Shown one piece after another: positions 38,248 to 50,591 of a stretch of 64,000 nucleotides of DNA (within the stretch, counting starts at the first letter, position 1; every line of letters starts with the position of its first letter). The notes beneath the pieces are model-generated. The model did not search any database and was not told the DNA's origin. It saw nothing but the letters and a program-made list of their open reading frames with translations. Origin of the DNA: Agelaius tricolor (Eukaryota > Chordata > Aves > Passeriformes > Icteridae); contig JALJCS010000001.1 of assembly GCA_023055355.1 (NCBI GenBank), positions 26,473,881 to 26,537,880 of the forward strand, written 5' to 3'. Position numbers and translations under genes: made by a program.

Positions 38248-41200
38248 ACTGCATCATACCAAAGTAAAATGTTTGTTGTTATAAAATTTGCTGTCACAGA
38301 CAAACATCAGGCCATGATTTCATGAGATAAGTTTAGCATCATACAGCCACAGAACTCATTCTTACCAGCAAATATTGCAAGGGTTTCATGGTAAAATAAT
38401 GAGCCTGAAAAGTTGCCCTCTGATATCAAGCCTTTCAATAATTCAATAAAATATCACATTATTTTTCAATTATAATATAATTTATTACTCTCTTTTAAAA
38501 CAAGATAGTGCCAATTTCTTAGAAGTACATGTTTAGTCGTAGGATTTTACTTGTCTGGTTAATAGCAAAACCAGGAAGTTTTTCCCTTAAGAGTGGGATA
38601 ATTAATTAGTAATTATCACAATGTTGTCATAGATATTTTTCAGTTCCAAGTTTATTTTGAGCAGATGGGAGGAAGATATCATGTCAAACCCCAAATATTT
38701 ATGTATTTTTTTAAAACTAGTTATGCTTGAGAATGAGTTATACTAGAATGAGGGTGAGCAGAATTGCAAGCAAAGTTACTGAGCATGGAAAATTCATCTA
38801 GCATTTATGATAATATTTCCCCATTGATTTCAGAGGGTTCTAATGGAATAAGACCCAAGTGAAAACTAAGCAATAAATTCTAAAATGGCATGATAATATC
38901 CAGTGGTTTTAGTTGGCAACTGTTTAAGGACTTGCATCTTCTATATTTTCCCTCACTCTTTTTGTGAGGTGATGCCTTCATAGACCTTACTCTGGCCTTC
39001 TGATTGGTTCATTCTTTACAAAAATTTTACAGTTAATTTTGAAACTCCTGTTGCTTTATGAGCTTATTCTGTAGCTTCACCTTATTTTCATGTCTACACA
39101 CAATTTCAGTAAGAATGCAAGTTTTGAAGACATTATAACAAAATCAGTCATATGAAATTCACATGGAGGATGTATTGAAATTGCAATTGTCTTTGTGAAC
39201 CTTTCCCACCATTATGAATGTAATAGTAGAGGAGCAATGTGCACTATGAGTTTCTTGTGTTTTGGCCTAATTATTAATTTGAACTTTTTCACTTGCAAAG
39301 TAATAAAAGTATGCTATGACTCTGTGTTAATTTAGGATAATGCAGCTTTGCTACTCATGCAGCTAAACAAAAAATGAAGCTTAACAAGAAATGTTGGCAG
39401 GACATGTCTTTTTCATGGAAGGAGAATGTTGTCAAGCATTATACTGCATGAAAGAAATTCAGAATGTATTAGGTAGAAAAAGCTCACATCTAAAAGAAAT
39501 TTTGAAGTCTTAATCTGTATGAGTGGGTACTGCTTGATCCTGAGAATTCTGGGAAGTTAAAACAGAGATGATATTCTGTTAATAATAGCGAGAGATCAGG
39601 AGAATGCCGGTGTTGTCCATCCTTGCTGGGAAAGGGAGATTGGTTTGGATTGGAGAGGAAGACTCGGGTCTTTGTCTATGTCTTATGTGATTGCAACCAC
39701 AGCAAGATACTGAAATATCTGGCAGGAGCTTGTTCTACCTGTAAACAACAACTCAAGAAAGAGAAATCCAGAAATCTACTTGAAAAAAAAAGGGAGACAA
39801 GTAGACCAATAACTGTGTGGTATAGCTGCATAAGGATGATTACTGAGTTTGTGTCAGTGAACATTGTGGTCCATGTTCTAAGCATACAGGAGTAAAAAGA
39901 GGGAGTGAGATGGACACCCAATGAATTCCTCCAAAAATCAGGAGGACTCTGAGGAGGATGTTGTAACAATAAAAGAATAATGAGCATGGTAAGAAAAGCT
40001 AACTCACAAACACTCACAGGGAAAAAGATTCTTGTGGTGTCGATTGTGACTGGCAAGTTAAAATGGTTGCAAAGAGAGTGTTGGGTCTAAGATTTGGCAG
40101 GAAGGTTGGTGGAAACTAGTGTGAATCGCTTCAGTGTGGTCAATATGTAAGACTGTGGTTTGGAAAGTGCCAGAGGAAATTCTAGGCAATAATTTTGCCT
40201 AAGTTGTTCACTGATCTTAGGTATGAAATAGAGAGGTGAGATGGAGCAGTTCTGGGAAAGGGAAGTGGGGTCAAGTGTTAGAATTCTCTAACACAAACAA
40301 GGAGGTGAAAATTAAAAATATTAAAATTAAACATACGTTTTCAACAATGAACTTGTCCTCCTTCATCCTTACTTCATCTCTAAGGGTTTTACAATTTCAT
40401 CTCACTCCTCTTTGAAGCACCTTTGTTCAAAACATAATCCAAGTATTATTTTCTTATTACTTAAGCATAATGCAATATCTATTCCCAGGGCAACTAAACA
40501 CCATGTGCCATTTAAGAAATCATTGTAAAGAAAGGGTGTCTTTGTGTGTGATAATTTTCATGGAAAGAAAACATTAGATATATGCTGAAATTGTGAACTT
40601 TGTGACATCCTGAGGTCTCTGAGAATTCTGACATCTTCAGCAAGTGGCAGACACGATATTCAAGTGCCTGTAATTGACCAATGCAGCACTTGACACCTGA
40701 CACAGAGTTGACTGCATGACCTGCAAGGTTAGATGGGTAGGTAGTACATGAAATCCTTATTTAAAGCTTTCTCTAGTGACTGGAATGACTGTGACATGAG
40801 GCTAAATCACAGATAACTGACTTCTTTAAAAATACATCCAGAAATCTAACCCTCTAGAAAGGTCTGTATTGTGTACAGCATTACCCATTAACTTCAAGAT
40901 GTGCCTTGCTTTTGTTCAGAGTATTGTGTGATTAGATTTTCTTTTAAGTTACAAATACATGATTGGAATTGTATTTCACAGCTACATCTTGCTGCATCGA
41001 TGAATGACAAGATGGGTTGAACCTTAGTCTTTTTTTTTTCCCTCCATTTTTCCTTCTGGATTGAGATGATGCATTGCTTATACAGAATGCCTCCCTGAAT
41101 GCCACTCTGCAGTTATAACATGAAATAGAACTGCTAACAGAAGTATGAGAAATTAAAGGTAGAAAAAACATATTATTTCATCATCTCCCTGCACCTGACA

Positions 41201-44014
41201 GTACATCAGGGGCCTAAATTCTTCAGGAAGAAAGTTATTCTGAAAGGATTAGCTATGATGTAATGAATTACATAAAAAATGAGTGATCACAGCTTTTATA
41301 GCTTGAAATTGTAGAAAGCCTGCATCTAATTTTAATACTGATACAGGAAGAAATAGCTTGGATCAGCTTTATGAATAACCCTGGCATTTCATTAGCATGT
41401 TCACACACAGTTCTTGTACACAGTATATTGACAATACTTGAATTTCTGAGAAGTCTAACATTACTAAATATTACTAATTTCTTCCCTTTATACTAGGAAA
41501 TATTTCTAGGCTGGCATTCAGGCCACTGACTGTAAATTTTTAGAATTGTACCATGTATACCAAAACCTTAAATAACCTCAAATACTTTAATCCTTTGGAA
41601 GTATATACTTCAACCAATAATTTTGCTTAAGATTTGCTCCTTTGAAGCTGTGTCTTCTTGTAGTCATTAAAGAATGAATTTGTGAAGCCTACTTAAAATT
41701 AATTATTTTCCCCAGACCTGTAAATTCACCATGGTAGAACTGGTACCTATCTTCATAAACTGTAACTGTTCCCTGCATTTTATGCTTCAGATTTTATTCT
41801 AGTCCACACAGGTCAACAGCATCTGCATAGGGATCTCTTGAAGGTATGACAAATTAAAGTTGGTTCATTTCACTTGATTTCCCTAACTTGCTGAAATGTC
41901 ATTATCATTCTGGGAGTCAGTACTAATCTACATTTCTTTTGATCTTGCTTTTAATTTACAGTAGAATTGAAATCAGAATAGGACTAATTTTAATACTTAC
42001 TTTTTAAGAGAAAGCGAGCAGAAAGACTTTACAGCTCTAGCTACTTTAATTTTCTTTTTCTGATGTTTTTCAGTTAGTTAAGTTCAAGCTTCATTTTCAT
42101 GTAAATCCAAACCTCCAAATTTCATTATCATTATTAAAGGCTGTTTATTCAGGTTCTGAAAAAAAAATGTCTCATTGCTGTCACCATAATATGAATGATC
42201 AAAGAGTAATTGTAGCATTTCTTTTAGGAATCCTGCCCTCAGTAAGCCCATAGGATTTGTTTACCCTCTCTTACCAACCAACATTTGTACCCATATGTTG
42301 AGATGGCAGCATGCCTCCCTCGTGATGTACTATGCCAGTTTCAATGGGATATAGATGCCAAACAATATTTAAATAAGGAACTAGCATAATGCTGAAAATA
42401 CCATCTGTTCTGTAAAATTTTTCTTACTCTGTGACAGGATCACCGTACTGAACTCCCATGTGTTAATCACATTTCTGATACACAATAATGAAATTTGAAT
42501 ACCTGAACAGCTGAAATGTCTGAGCATCCATGATACTTACAGTTTTATCAGGGATTGTGGAAGCTTTACACTGTATGTTTGGAAGCCATTTTTGAAAACA
42601 TGGAACATCAAGATTCATTGGTGAATATAGTGCATCCATGGAGCAACTCATTCATGATAGTGGCTGTGTCATGCGTAAATCAGCCTTCAAAGATAAGTAC
42701 TTACTACTATCATGTCCCTTCTCATGGGCATATCTACAGAGACCAGTATGTGGAAGACTTCTATAATGATTCTTTCAGTGAGTTCAGATGTGTCAGCTCG
42801 AGGAGCAGGGTCTGTTCTCTCTGGGTTCCTGACTTATGGATTGCATTAATCTTAAATTTGTCAGGTGGCTAAGGTTCAATTCCAGTGCAAGCTACTGATT
42901 AGAAATCTTCCTAATCAATCTGCCAATTGATTTGAAGTCTCCATTTCTCACTCTCCTGTTAAAGTATCCAACCATTTCTGTTTATTTGGCTATCTTAATG
43001 AACAAATTATTTTTTTCATGTATTGTACTGTATTGTAATTCCATTTGATGATATCTGAAAAATTACAGGTTTCCTAACAAACAAATATTGTTGTGTGTGT
43101 ATGTATAAAGCTGAACATGAATACAGCAATATGGCATTTTCTAGAAAATACTGACTTCTGTGAATGGTGTCTGTATTAAAACAGGTTGTATGTGATTGAT
43201 CCCAAACTGAAAATAGCTGCTCTGAAAAATGCATATTTCTTCTAAAGAGCATTGTGTCAAAGGACATTTCTTCTAACTTTTTTGGGTGTGAGAGACATAG
43301 ATCATCTTTGTTTCAGAAAGGGCAGAGAGGTACTTGGTCTAACATAGTTTTGCATGAAGTTCAGTGATTTTTTATTGTAACTATGAATCCAATTGAAAAA
43401 GTAGGTTTCTGAGGGACCTATTATATTATTCTTGCTGAGTTCAATGAATGGTATTATTCAATATACCCTTCTCTGAATTGTTTTTGGAAATATTGAAATA
43501 TTGTGTATAATATTGCTAGAAGTAATTAGTTTTAGTAAGTATTTTAAATTATGTAATATGAGAAAATATATAAAATCAGATTAAATTTTAATTGAGCATA
43601 TTTTAATGCATCTTTTTTCTGTTCCACTCAAATGAATTCTGTGACCTCTGTCTTCAGTATGAAAAAGTCCATTATTAACATTTGGGTTTTTCCCTGCTTC
43701 CTTCTTTTTACTAAATTCTATTACTAGATCTTCATCCAAGAAAAGAGGTTTGCATTTGCATTCACATGAAATTTTCAAGTATCCAGTCTGGAATACTTCT
43801 TGCTCTACAGAGGTGAATTAGGAAATTATTTTTATTTTTGTTGTGGGGTTTCATTTTGTTTGATTTTCACTGAGGCCTAGACAGTCAAACAAATGAAGGG
43901 GAAAGGTCTCTTGAGACATTATAGATATCGCTAAAAACATTTTGGTGTTCCACTCTTCCAAATTTTTGCCTCCAACATCTTCCTGCTTTCTTCATTCTAT
44001 CATTATAGCCAGAC
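38248..44014. other. Non-coding AT-rich sequence, nothing recognised
   Basis: The longest frames are 126 codons (39676-40056, minus) and 105 codons (42555-42872, plus), neither with a domain or splice context. The part at 41180-41440 has CNE-like texture. A 25-bp near-match exists between 42123-42147 and 27362-27386 (24 of 25). Confidence 0.5.
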
Positions 44015-44080
44015 TTTAAATTTGTCTTTTTCTTTGTTCTAAATTTGTTTTTTCTTTGTCTTTGTCTTTTTCTTTGTTCA
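44015..44080 (+). repeat. TCTTTG-rich direct repeat
   Basis: The 19-mer TTTGTCTTTTTCTTTGTTC occurs at 44021-44039 and again at 44061-44079, and TAAATTTGT occurs twice at the left. Slippage-prone pyrimidine-rich sequence. A 73-codon Lys/Arg-rich minus frame (43885-44106) is a product of it. Confidence 0.8.
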
Positions 44081-44563
44081 AAACTCCTGGAACTGAGTTT
44101 TTCCAAGGACCAGCACAGATTAAATAATCTCTTTTCTGCTGAGCTTGATAGTGGAGTTTGTACCTTTACCCTGTTTCTGTAAATAACATGTGGTGTTTGT
44201 AATTAGCTGTAGTTGTCTGTATCCAACAGAAAGGTGTATGAAGGCAGTAATGTTGGACAGGATAACACTCTCAGTCTATCCTGCTTCTCTGTGTGTCTGA
44301 AGAGCACTCAATGAGTTTCTCATTTCATCATTTTCCATGAAACCATGAGTTTTTCTATGTTGAGTGCTGTGTATATGTTTTTAATATGAATTGACAAATG
44401 TATGTTAAAAACATTTAAAAATGAAAGGAAATGTGGCTCTTACATACAAAGCAGGATTATCTGAGTGTAATAATTTTTGTGTGGGAAAAGATATGGTCCT
44501 TCTTGAGTGGAAGTAAATATATGAGATCAGTTAAAATATTCCCTTTGTTACACTATTGTTTAC
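44081..44563. other. Non-coding AT-rich sequence, nothing recognised
   Basis: Left flank of the CR1 pieces. No continuation of the reverse transcriptase towards its C-terminus can be seen here. Confidence 0.55.
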
Positions 44564-44830
44564 TTAAGATTCCCAGCTCTCTAGTCTATACTGATCTCTC
44601 TGTAAGACCACTCTACTCTCAAAGGACTCCACAGCTCTTGCTAGTTGAGTATTGTTGACAAACTTAATTAAGGTACATTTGATTCCTGTGTCCAGTTCAT
44701 TTATAAAATCATTAAGGAGCACTGGGCCTGAAATTTGGCCTGGGGATCCCCACTGGTACTGACTGCCAGCCTGATGTAACCCCATTTATTCTCACTCTTT
44801 GACTGTCTGAGAGGTCTGGCTCATTCACTA
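44564..44830 (-). mobile_element. CR1 LINE reverse transcriptase palm fragment
   Basis: The minus strand translates to recognisable CR1 RT palm sequence: VRINGVTSGWQSVPVGIP (equivalent of VVVNGSxSxWRPVTSGVPQ), then FINELDTGIKCTLIKFVNN, then ALAR/LQRDQYRLESW-like sequence ending at 44564. The catalytic pair of CR1 RT, normally FADD, reads FVNN here, so both metal-binding aspartates are gone and the enzyme would be dead even if expressed. A stop or frame change separates the parts. It abuts a CR1 3' fragment at 44831-45265 that should lie downstream, not upstream, on this strand. Confidence 0.85.
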
Positions 44831-45265
44831 GATCTGGGTGACCTGGAGCCAGTTGCCAAAGGACCATGACCAGATGGCTTTTGTAATGTCCAAGGATGAA
44901 GACTCCATGGCCTCCCTGTGATCTTTTCCATTGCTTGGTCTCTCTCATAATAAAAAAGTGTTCCCTGGTGTTCAATTTGCACACACTGCCTCTTGTTCTG
45001 TTACTGGGCACCACTGAAAAGAACCTGGTTCCATCTGCTTTGCACCCTCCTTTCAGATGTTTGTAAAGATTGATGAGATTCCACCACTTCAAGCCTTTTT
45101 TCTCCAGGCTAAACATTTCCTTCCACCTCTCTACTTTTCCTCATAGGAGAAATGTTCCAGTCCCTTTATGGTCTTATTGGCCTTTTGCTGGACTTTCTCC
45201 AGTATGGCCTTCTCTTTCTCATACTGGGGAGTCCAGAACAGTACTCCAGAACACCATAAAAGGTC
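44831..45265 (-). mobile_element. CR1 LINE ORF2 C-terminus and 3' UTR fragment
   Basis: On the plus strand it reads TGTCCAAGGATGAAGACTCC (about 44888), CTGTTACTGGGCACCACTGA, TTCTCCAGGCTAAACATTTC, CTCATAGGAGAAATG and ATACTGGGGAGTCCAGAACA, in the exact order of the reverse-complemented avian CR1 3' region. The minus translation from 45116 gives FSLEKKGLKWWNLINLYKHL, then KGGCKADGTRFFSVVPSNRT, a near-complete match to the CR1 ORF2 C-terminal segment, followed by HFF and W as in the family. The 3' octamer tail is absent. The copy is 5'-truncated near 45265 with several substitutions. Confidence 0.9.
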
Positions 45266-47908
45266 TTGAAAACCTGCCTAGTTGGCTTGAGTGTTTGTTA
45301 AGAATAAATCTAAAATTTAGAATTACCACAATTGGGTTTTTTCCCATAATTTCTGTTAGAAGTTTGTTCTGTTTTCATGTGCCACTATAAAGGTAACAGG
45401 GACTGGTACAGTTGTCTATGCAATATGCAAATACCAGGCAGCTTTCATTCTGTAAATTCACATACAGTGCTAGCAGGGAATTATTATTTAAAGAAAGGAA
45501 GCAAAAGAAGTTTAAAAACTAGCTAAATTTAAATAAAAAAATAAATTAAGAAAAGATCCTAGTTCATAGCTACAGGCTACAACGTAATTGATAATTTTTG
45601 ACTTTGCTCACTCAGTTTCTCTGTGTAATGAAAAGTTCTTTTATTATAGGTCACTGTTTATCTGGGGATTTTACTTTGTTCAGGATTAACCCTTATAAAG
45701 TATTAATTCTGGTGGACTATGCTGTAAAATCAAGACCAGGGAGATGCTTCATGGTTATTTTTTTTAACTGGATTACTCCCATATCAAGTATTTGGTATTT
45801 GTATTTAGAAGCAAGTATCAGTCTTATAAGTAATATTTGCTTCCCCAGCATAATGAAGCCCACTTAAATAAATACCTGATATAAAAGTAATCCTGTTAAA
45901 ACTGAACAAATGAACTCTACACCAGTCTCTCAGAGTTCTAGAAGACCCTGACTGGTAAATACTTGATTAATGAATAATCCTTTTAAATGAATAAAAATTG
46001 TGTGTCAAATAGAGAAGTAAATTGCAATCATGCTAAGACTTGTTATAGGAAAGTTACAGATGAATAAATCTAGGCTGATAATTTATGAAAAAGCATGATG
46101 ACATTCTTTTTTTCTTTGATAACAATAAGCCTTTTATAAGTATAGTTTCAATTACTTTTTTTTCAAAAATATATTAAAAGGATTTATATCCATGTCATGT
46201 AATATTGGAAATATTAATGAGAAAAAAGTGGACATAGGTGTATGGTAGTAAAGCACTAATATGATAAAATGGAATGTTTTCTTATTTACATTTCATTGCA
46301 TCTGACTTTGAAAAAATTTAATACCTTTTTTCTTTTGTCATCCTAAAAAAAATTATCCAAGTAGTTAACCTTTTACCCAATATAAGTCACACAAAGTTAG
46401 ATCATTTAGATTGAAATTCTTTAGAGAGACATAGGTGTTTTCATGAAAATTAGAAATCTTGTCTGCTCATTCAAGGACATATTATAATGTTTTCTATCCT
46501 TTTGGAATTTAGTCTGGGAGTTTTTCCTATCAAAAGCAAAAGCAGAATATATATATTTTTTTTTTTTTAATTTCATATATATGAATGAGCCCATGAAAAA
46601 GCTAATGAATCGTTTATTAGTTGTGAAAGCTCATTAAAACAGATCAAATCAAAATAAACTAATAAACAAAGAGCCTGTGCCAGTAAGAACATATGACTGT
46701 AAATAGCTTTTGCCTCAATACTCCTACTGGTGTCTGGATGACAGCATTCCTCGCAGTTGTTCACAGAAAGTAACCAAATGAATCCAGCCAAAATGAATAA
46801 AACATAATGCTGTGGTCAGGTTGTGTTTGGTAAGGGAGGTGAGAAGGGATGAGAAGGTTTTGCATGCCTCCAGACTATCTGTGAGTTCCTTTATTCGGGA
46901 AGCAATTAGACTATCAGCCTCTGGAAATCTAGAGCTAGCAAGGGCCCATGTGACTCCTGATTTAAGAACAGGAAAAAAAAGGTTAAAGTTTTAGGTGCAC
47001 CTTCCTTTTGTTTCTTGGCTGCATTGGAATGACCATATTGTCCTTTCCTGAAGACCAGTTTTAAGATTTAGAATCATTAGTGTCTTTTACATATGTAAAG
47101 GTCTTAAGAGATAATATCTGAATAAGCAGAAAGGTGGATTTGCATAATGATGTAAAACTGCCACTTGATTTACATTTAAAGGTGTCTTCATTAACAAGGC
47201 TTTTGAAAGTCTAAGAAAGTGATAAGGAAGGTGGTTTTATCTGCAATGAAGTGATCAAAATATGCCCTGTGTTCAGATAGAAATACTTATTGTTAGGCTT
47301 ATTAAAATCATAGTTTTAACACAGAATTAATTTTTTCTTCTCCTGTAGAGATTTTCCTTTATTTTTTGAAAGTTGTTTCTACTTTACTCTTTTATTTTTT
47401 TCTAAACAAACAAAAAATTTCTTGCAGGATACATAGAGCATAATTTCAGCCCTATTTTCATGAGTTTGTTAATACAAAAACTCATAAGACTTCGAGAGTA
47501 AGCTGCCTCCAAGGCAAGTTAGGGTTGAAGAGTGATTTCATTTTTGTAAACAAAGTAGTATAGATTTGAAGTCTGAAGGTCATCATAATTAAATGGAAAT
47601 TATGCAAAAGGCATAATTTCTGCCATCTGTACGTGGGAGTGGGAAAGGACATTTCTACAACTCTGGCTAAAAATAGCTGTCTCATTGGTTGGAGGAAATT
47701 TGCTACTGGTTGATTGATGGACAATGAATTTCCCCTGGTTCTTATGGTTTTCACCTCAACTTTTCTTCTCTTTGGACTATTGGATGTCATCCAATTTGGG
47801 CATGACAATAAACCAGGATGGTTTGGTTTATTATATATGTCTTATACTATTTGTTGTGTGAAAGGAGAAAACACAAGCAAGGCAATGAATTTTGATTGTG
47901 CCTAAGAA
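45266..47908. other. Non-coding AT-rich sequence, nothing recognised
   Basis: Right flank of the CR1 pieces; no upstream RT finger region is visible here. Contains a TA run followed by T tract at about 46548-46569. A 108-codon minus frame at 47482-47808 has no motif. Confidence 0.55.
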
Positions 47909-47963
47909 TAATGGAAGGATTATTTTCTTATTAATTAATGGAAGGATTATTTTCTTATTAATT
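47909..47963 (+). repeat. 27-bp perfect tandem duplication
   Basis: A unit starting TAATGGAAGGATTATTTTC occupies 47909-47935 and is repeated exactly at 47936-47962. Recent slippage or microhomology-mediated duplication is likely (TTAATTAAT sits at the junction). Confidence 0.9.
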
Positions 47964-48635
47964 TCCATTTCACTTCTGGAATTATTTGGACTTGATTTGT
48001 GATTATCACCAATTTTCCACTGTCCATTTTGATTTTGCTGTTTGAACCTGATACCAGATCAGTATATGCCAGGTATTTGTTAAATTGTTATTATTTACAG
48101 GAATGAATGTATTCACAAGCCTAGTAGCTAGAACTGGATTTTTAGAGAGCTTGAAGAAATATGATATTTATAACCTTGAGCTGCTTCTGAAAATCTTGTT
48201 GTAAGTGGTTTAATTTAGTAATCTTCAATAATCTTGTTGAAATTGTTTTTTCATTCACTACGGACAAAGGAAAGTTTAGAAGGTAATATTAATTTATCTG
48301 GTTAATGTAGGGTGGCATTGTCAAAAGTGTGTCCCATCAGGTATAAACTGTTACTACAATTAGGAAGTTCATTTGAAAATGTTCTAGTTCTCATACTCAT
48401 TTAGCAAGAAATCCAGTGGCTATTAATACATTAGCTAGGTCTGCTGAAACAATTTTATTTTAATCTTTACATGCATAACTGTTTTTGAGTTTGTCTACTG
48501 ACTCATTTCATACAGTCATTAAGACTACTGCCTTTTGGCTTTCTGAGTTTATTCTGTATGTCTGTATTGTTTGTTTTAGCAATGGAGAATTTTACTGACT
48601 TGATTCACATTGTGAGTGCTAACCAAAAAATCAGA
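47964..48635. other. Non-coding AT-rich sequence, nothing recognised
   Basis: No repeat or exon recognised. Confidence 0.6.
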
Positions 48636-48895
48636 GATCATAGAAAATGGTGCTGAAAGGGATCTGAAGACAACTTGTTAAGATGAACCAAAGGAGATTT
48701 AAATATGTGCAAACAATTCCTTCCAGGAATAGTATCTTTCTGGCTTGTTCTGAAAGTTCTTGATGGAGATTTGCCAGCTGATGTATTCCATTACTATTCC
48801 AGTCCTTCCCCGTCTTCATCACTAGAAATGCTTTCCTGATTTTTTCTCTTGCACTACTTTAACATCACTTGGTGTCTCGTTCCTAGTGAATAAAT
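48636..48895 (-). mobile_element. Old CR1-type LINE 3' end, heavily decayed
   Basis: ATCATAGAAAATGGTGCTGAAAGGGATC at the left resembles the reverse-complemented CR1 3' terminus (ATCATAGAATG..CTGGAAGGGACC). About 190 bp on, TTGCACTACTTTAACATCACTTGGTGTCTCGTTCCT resembles TTGCAGTTTAAGCCCATTGCTTCTTGTCCT of the same family. The intervening sequence is poorly matched, so this would be an ancient copy. A possible continuation to about 48960 is too weak to claim. Confidence 0.5.
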
Positions 48896-50570
48896 GTGCA
48901 CAGATCTGTTTGACTTTGCTATGATTTTTAATGTATTTTTATATCATAATCTACACCTTGACCTGACTTTGTGGAAAAGGTATTACCAAATCAGTCAGTC
49001 ATTCCCCACAGACCATGAGAAAGCCTCAGCTCTTGGAAATCTAGGTCAGCATTTAGGAGGAAACATCCATGGCTGAGAACTCACTGTTTGGCTGTTTCAT
49101 AGACTCTTGAGCTGTCTGAAAGAATTCCCTTTGGTTCATTTCTGGTGGCCTAACCAACCAGCTGATATTTAAACATTTCCTACGGAAATGAGACTTCTGA
49201 CTAGGGATCATCTAGTGGAGTTTCAAGCATTTCTGTGCTGAAAGTCAGTGTGACCTCTAAAAGGGATTGCATTGCAGGCCTACGATTGCAACCGTATAAA
49301 TGATACAATTGCATTTGCTCCAAGGATTAGGCACTCCTCCCTTGCTGCTTCCTTTGTTTTCTGCTGCTATATCCTAGGTCACCAATCAGTCTATGTAAAT
49401 TATGGTTTTTGAAATCAAGTTTTAACATTAACTAGTTTTGAAACAGCATGGTTTGAGGGATCGATGATACTTCAGGATTGTTATAATTTGAATTTTCAGA
49501 AAGTCTGAATAAAGACATTTCCACATAAAAATTAAGGCTTAATTTTAAATTTATTATGTTAGTAATGGAAGTTTATAGAATTTGAGAATTTTTTATTGTT
49601 TCACAAGTAAGCAATGGAAATTCTGGGAAACCGCACCAGAATATTCTGCATGTATCATGGAATTTGTTTCAAATGCCAGGGACTGCTGTAAAGAGAGAAA
49701 ATGAAACAAGCCAATGCATCTCCAAAAATACTTTTCTCCCAAATTGTAAGAATATGTATAAAAAGAAATAATTCATTCTGAACACTGTCTTTTTAAAGAG
49801 GAAAAATGTAAAATTTCTCTTTTCTTGTCAGCTTTCACCCTTTGCTCCCTTTTTGTCTCATCCCTAAAGGTTCAGTAGTTCTACTGGAAGAATTGTTGTA
49901 GTGTTAACTGGCATGATTAGAAGCAGACCTTGTATTCTACTCATGATGAAGGCCTGCTGCACATCTCACTAAACAACTGAGTTTTCATTTCCCCCATCCT
50001 GATGCTGTACAGGCATTGGGCAAAATTGCAGTGCTCAGGAAAGACTTTTCTACCTGCACTTCCAGATGCAAGGAATGTGCTGTGATGGCAAGAGCTACCA
50101 TAAAATGATTAAAAAGCTTATTGAGAAAGTCAGCTATCTATGGTATTGGAGTTCCATTCTATGATGGAAGATCAAAGGGTATGGAGAAGTGTACTCATCC
50201 CTGTTTACATGAGTAGTAGGCCAAACAAACTTGCTATTTCCTTCTGCAAATTAAATTGAGAGAGTGATAGCTAAAAGCAGATCTGTGGTTGAGGTAGGAA
50301 CATTAATCAACTAACAAAAAGAGTTGATGATATGATAATTATTAACTCTTTGGTGCCAGAATTTGACAATACTTGTTTGTCAACAGCCATATTATATGAG
50401 ACAGTCTAGAAGTATTATGTCCATTTGTATGCATTTTTTCCCAACACAAAGAAAATTAAATTTGGTATTATGCCTGAAGTGATTCAGAAATTGAAATGAC
50501 ACCGAAAGCTGTAGTGTTAAAACTAATTCTCATTTCTTCAGTGTGATATTTCTGTGCTGTCACTCCTATC
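48896..50570. other. Non-coding AT-rich sequence, nothing recognised
   Basis: The part at 49255-49380 is less AT-rich with two close CpGs (CTACGATTGCAACCG) and no simple repeats; unassigned. GATCATCTAGT at about 49206 echoes CR1 but has no flanking support. Confidence 0.5.
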
Positions 50571-50591
50571 TTTTTTTTTTTTTTTTTTTTT
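50571..50591 (+). repeat. T21 homopolymer
   Basis: The longest homopolymer in the window. No recognisable retrocopy lies beside it on either side. Confidence 0.95.

Noticed and set aside
27362..42147. 25-bp near-match between 27362-27386 and 42123-42147
   Set aside because: Composed mostly of A/T with ATTATCATTATT periodicity, and the flanks do not align; likely chance.
42555..42872. 105-codon frame with a fairly protein-like composition
   Set aside because: No recognisable motif, no convincing acceptor or donor, and ordinary AT-rich surroundings.
42873..42883. GGTTCAATTCC, like a tRNA B box
   Set aside because: No A box at the right distance and no cloverleaf can be drawn; a single 11-mer is expected by chance.
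49190..49260. GATCATCTAGT, as in the CR1 3' end
   Set aside because: Flanking bases do not follow the CR1 consensus on either strand.
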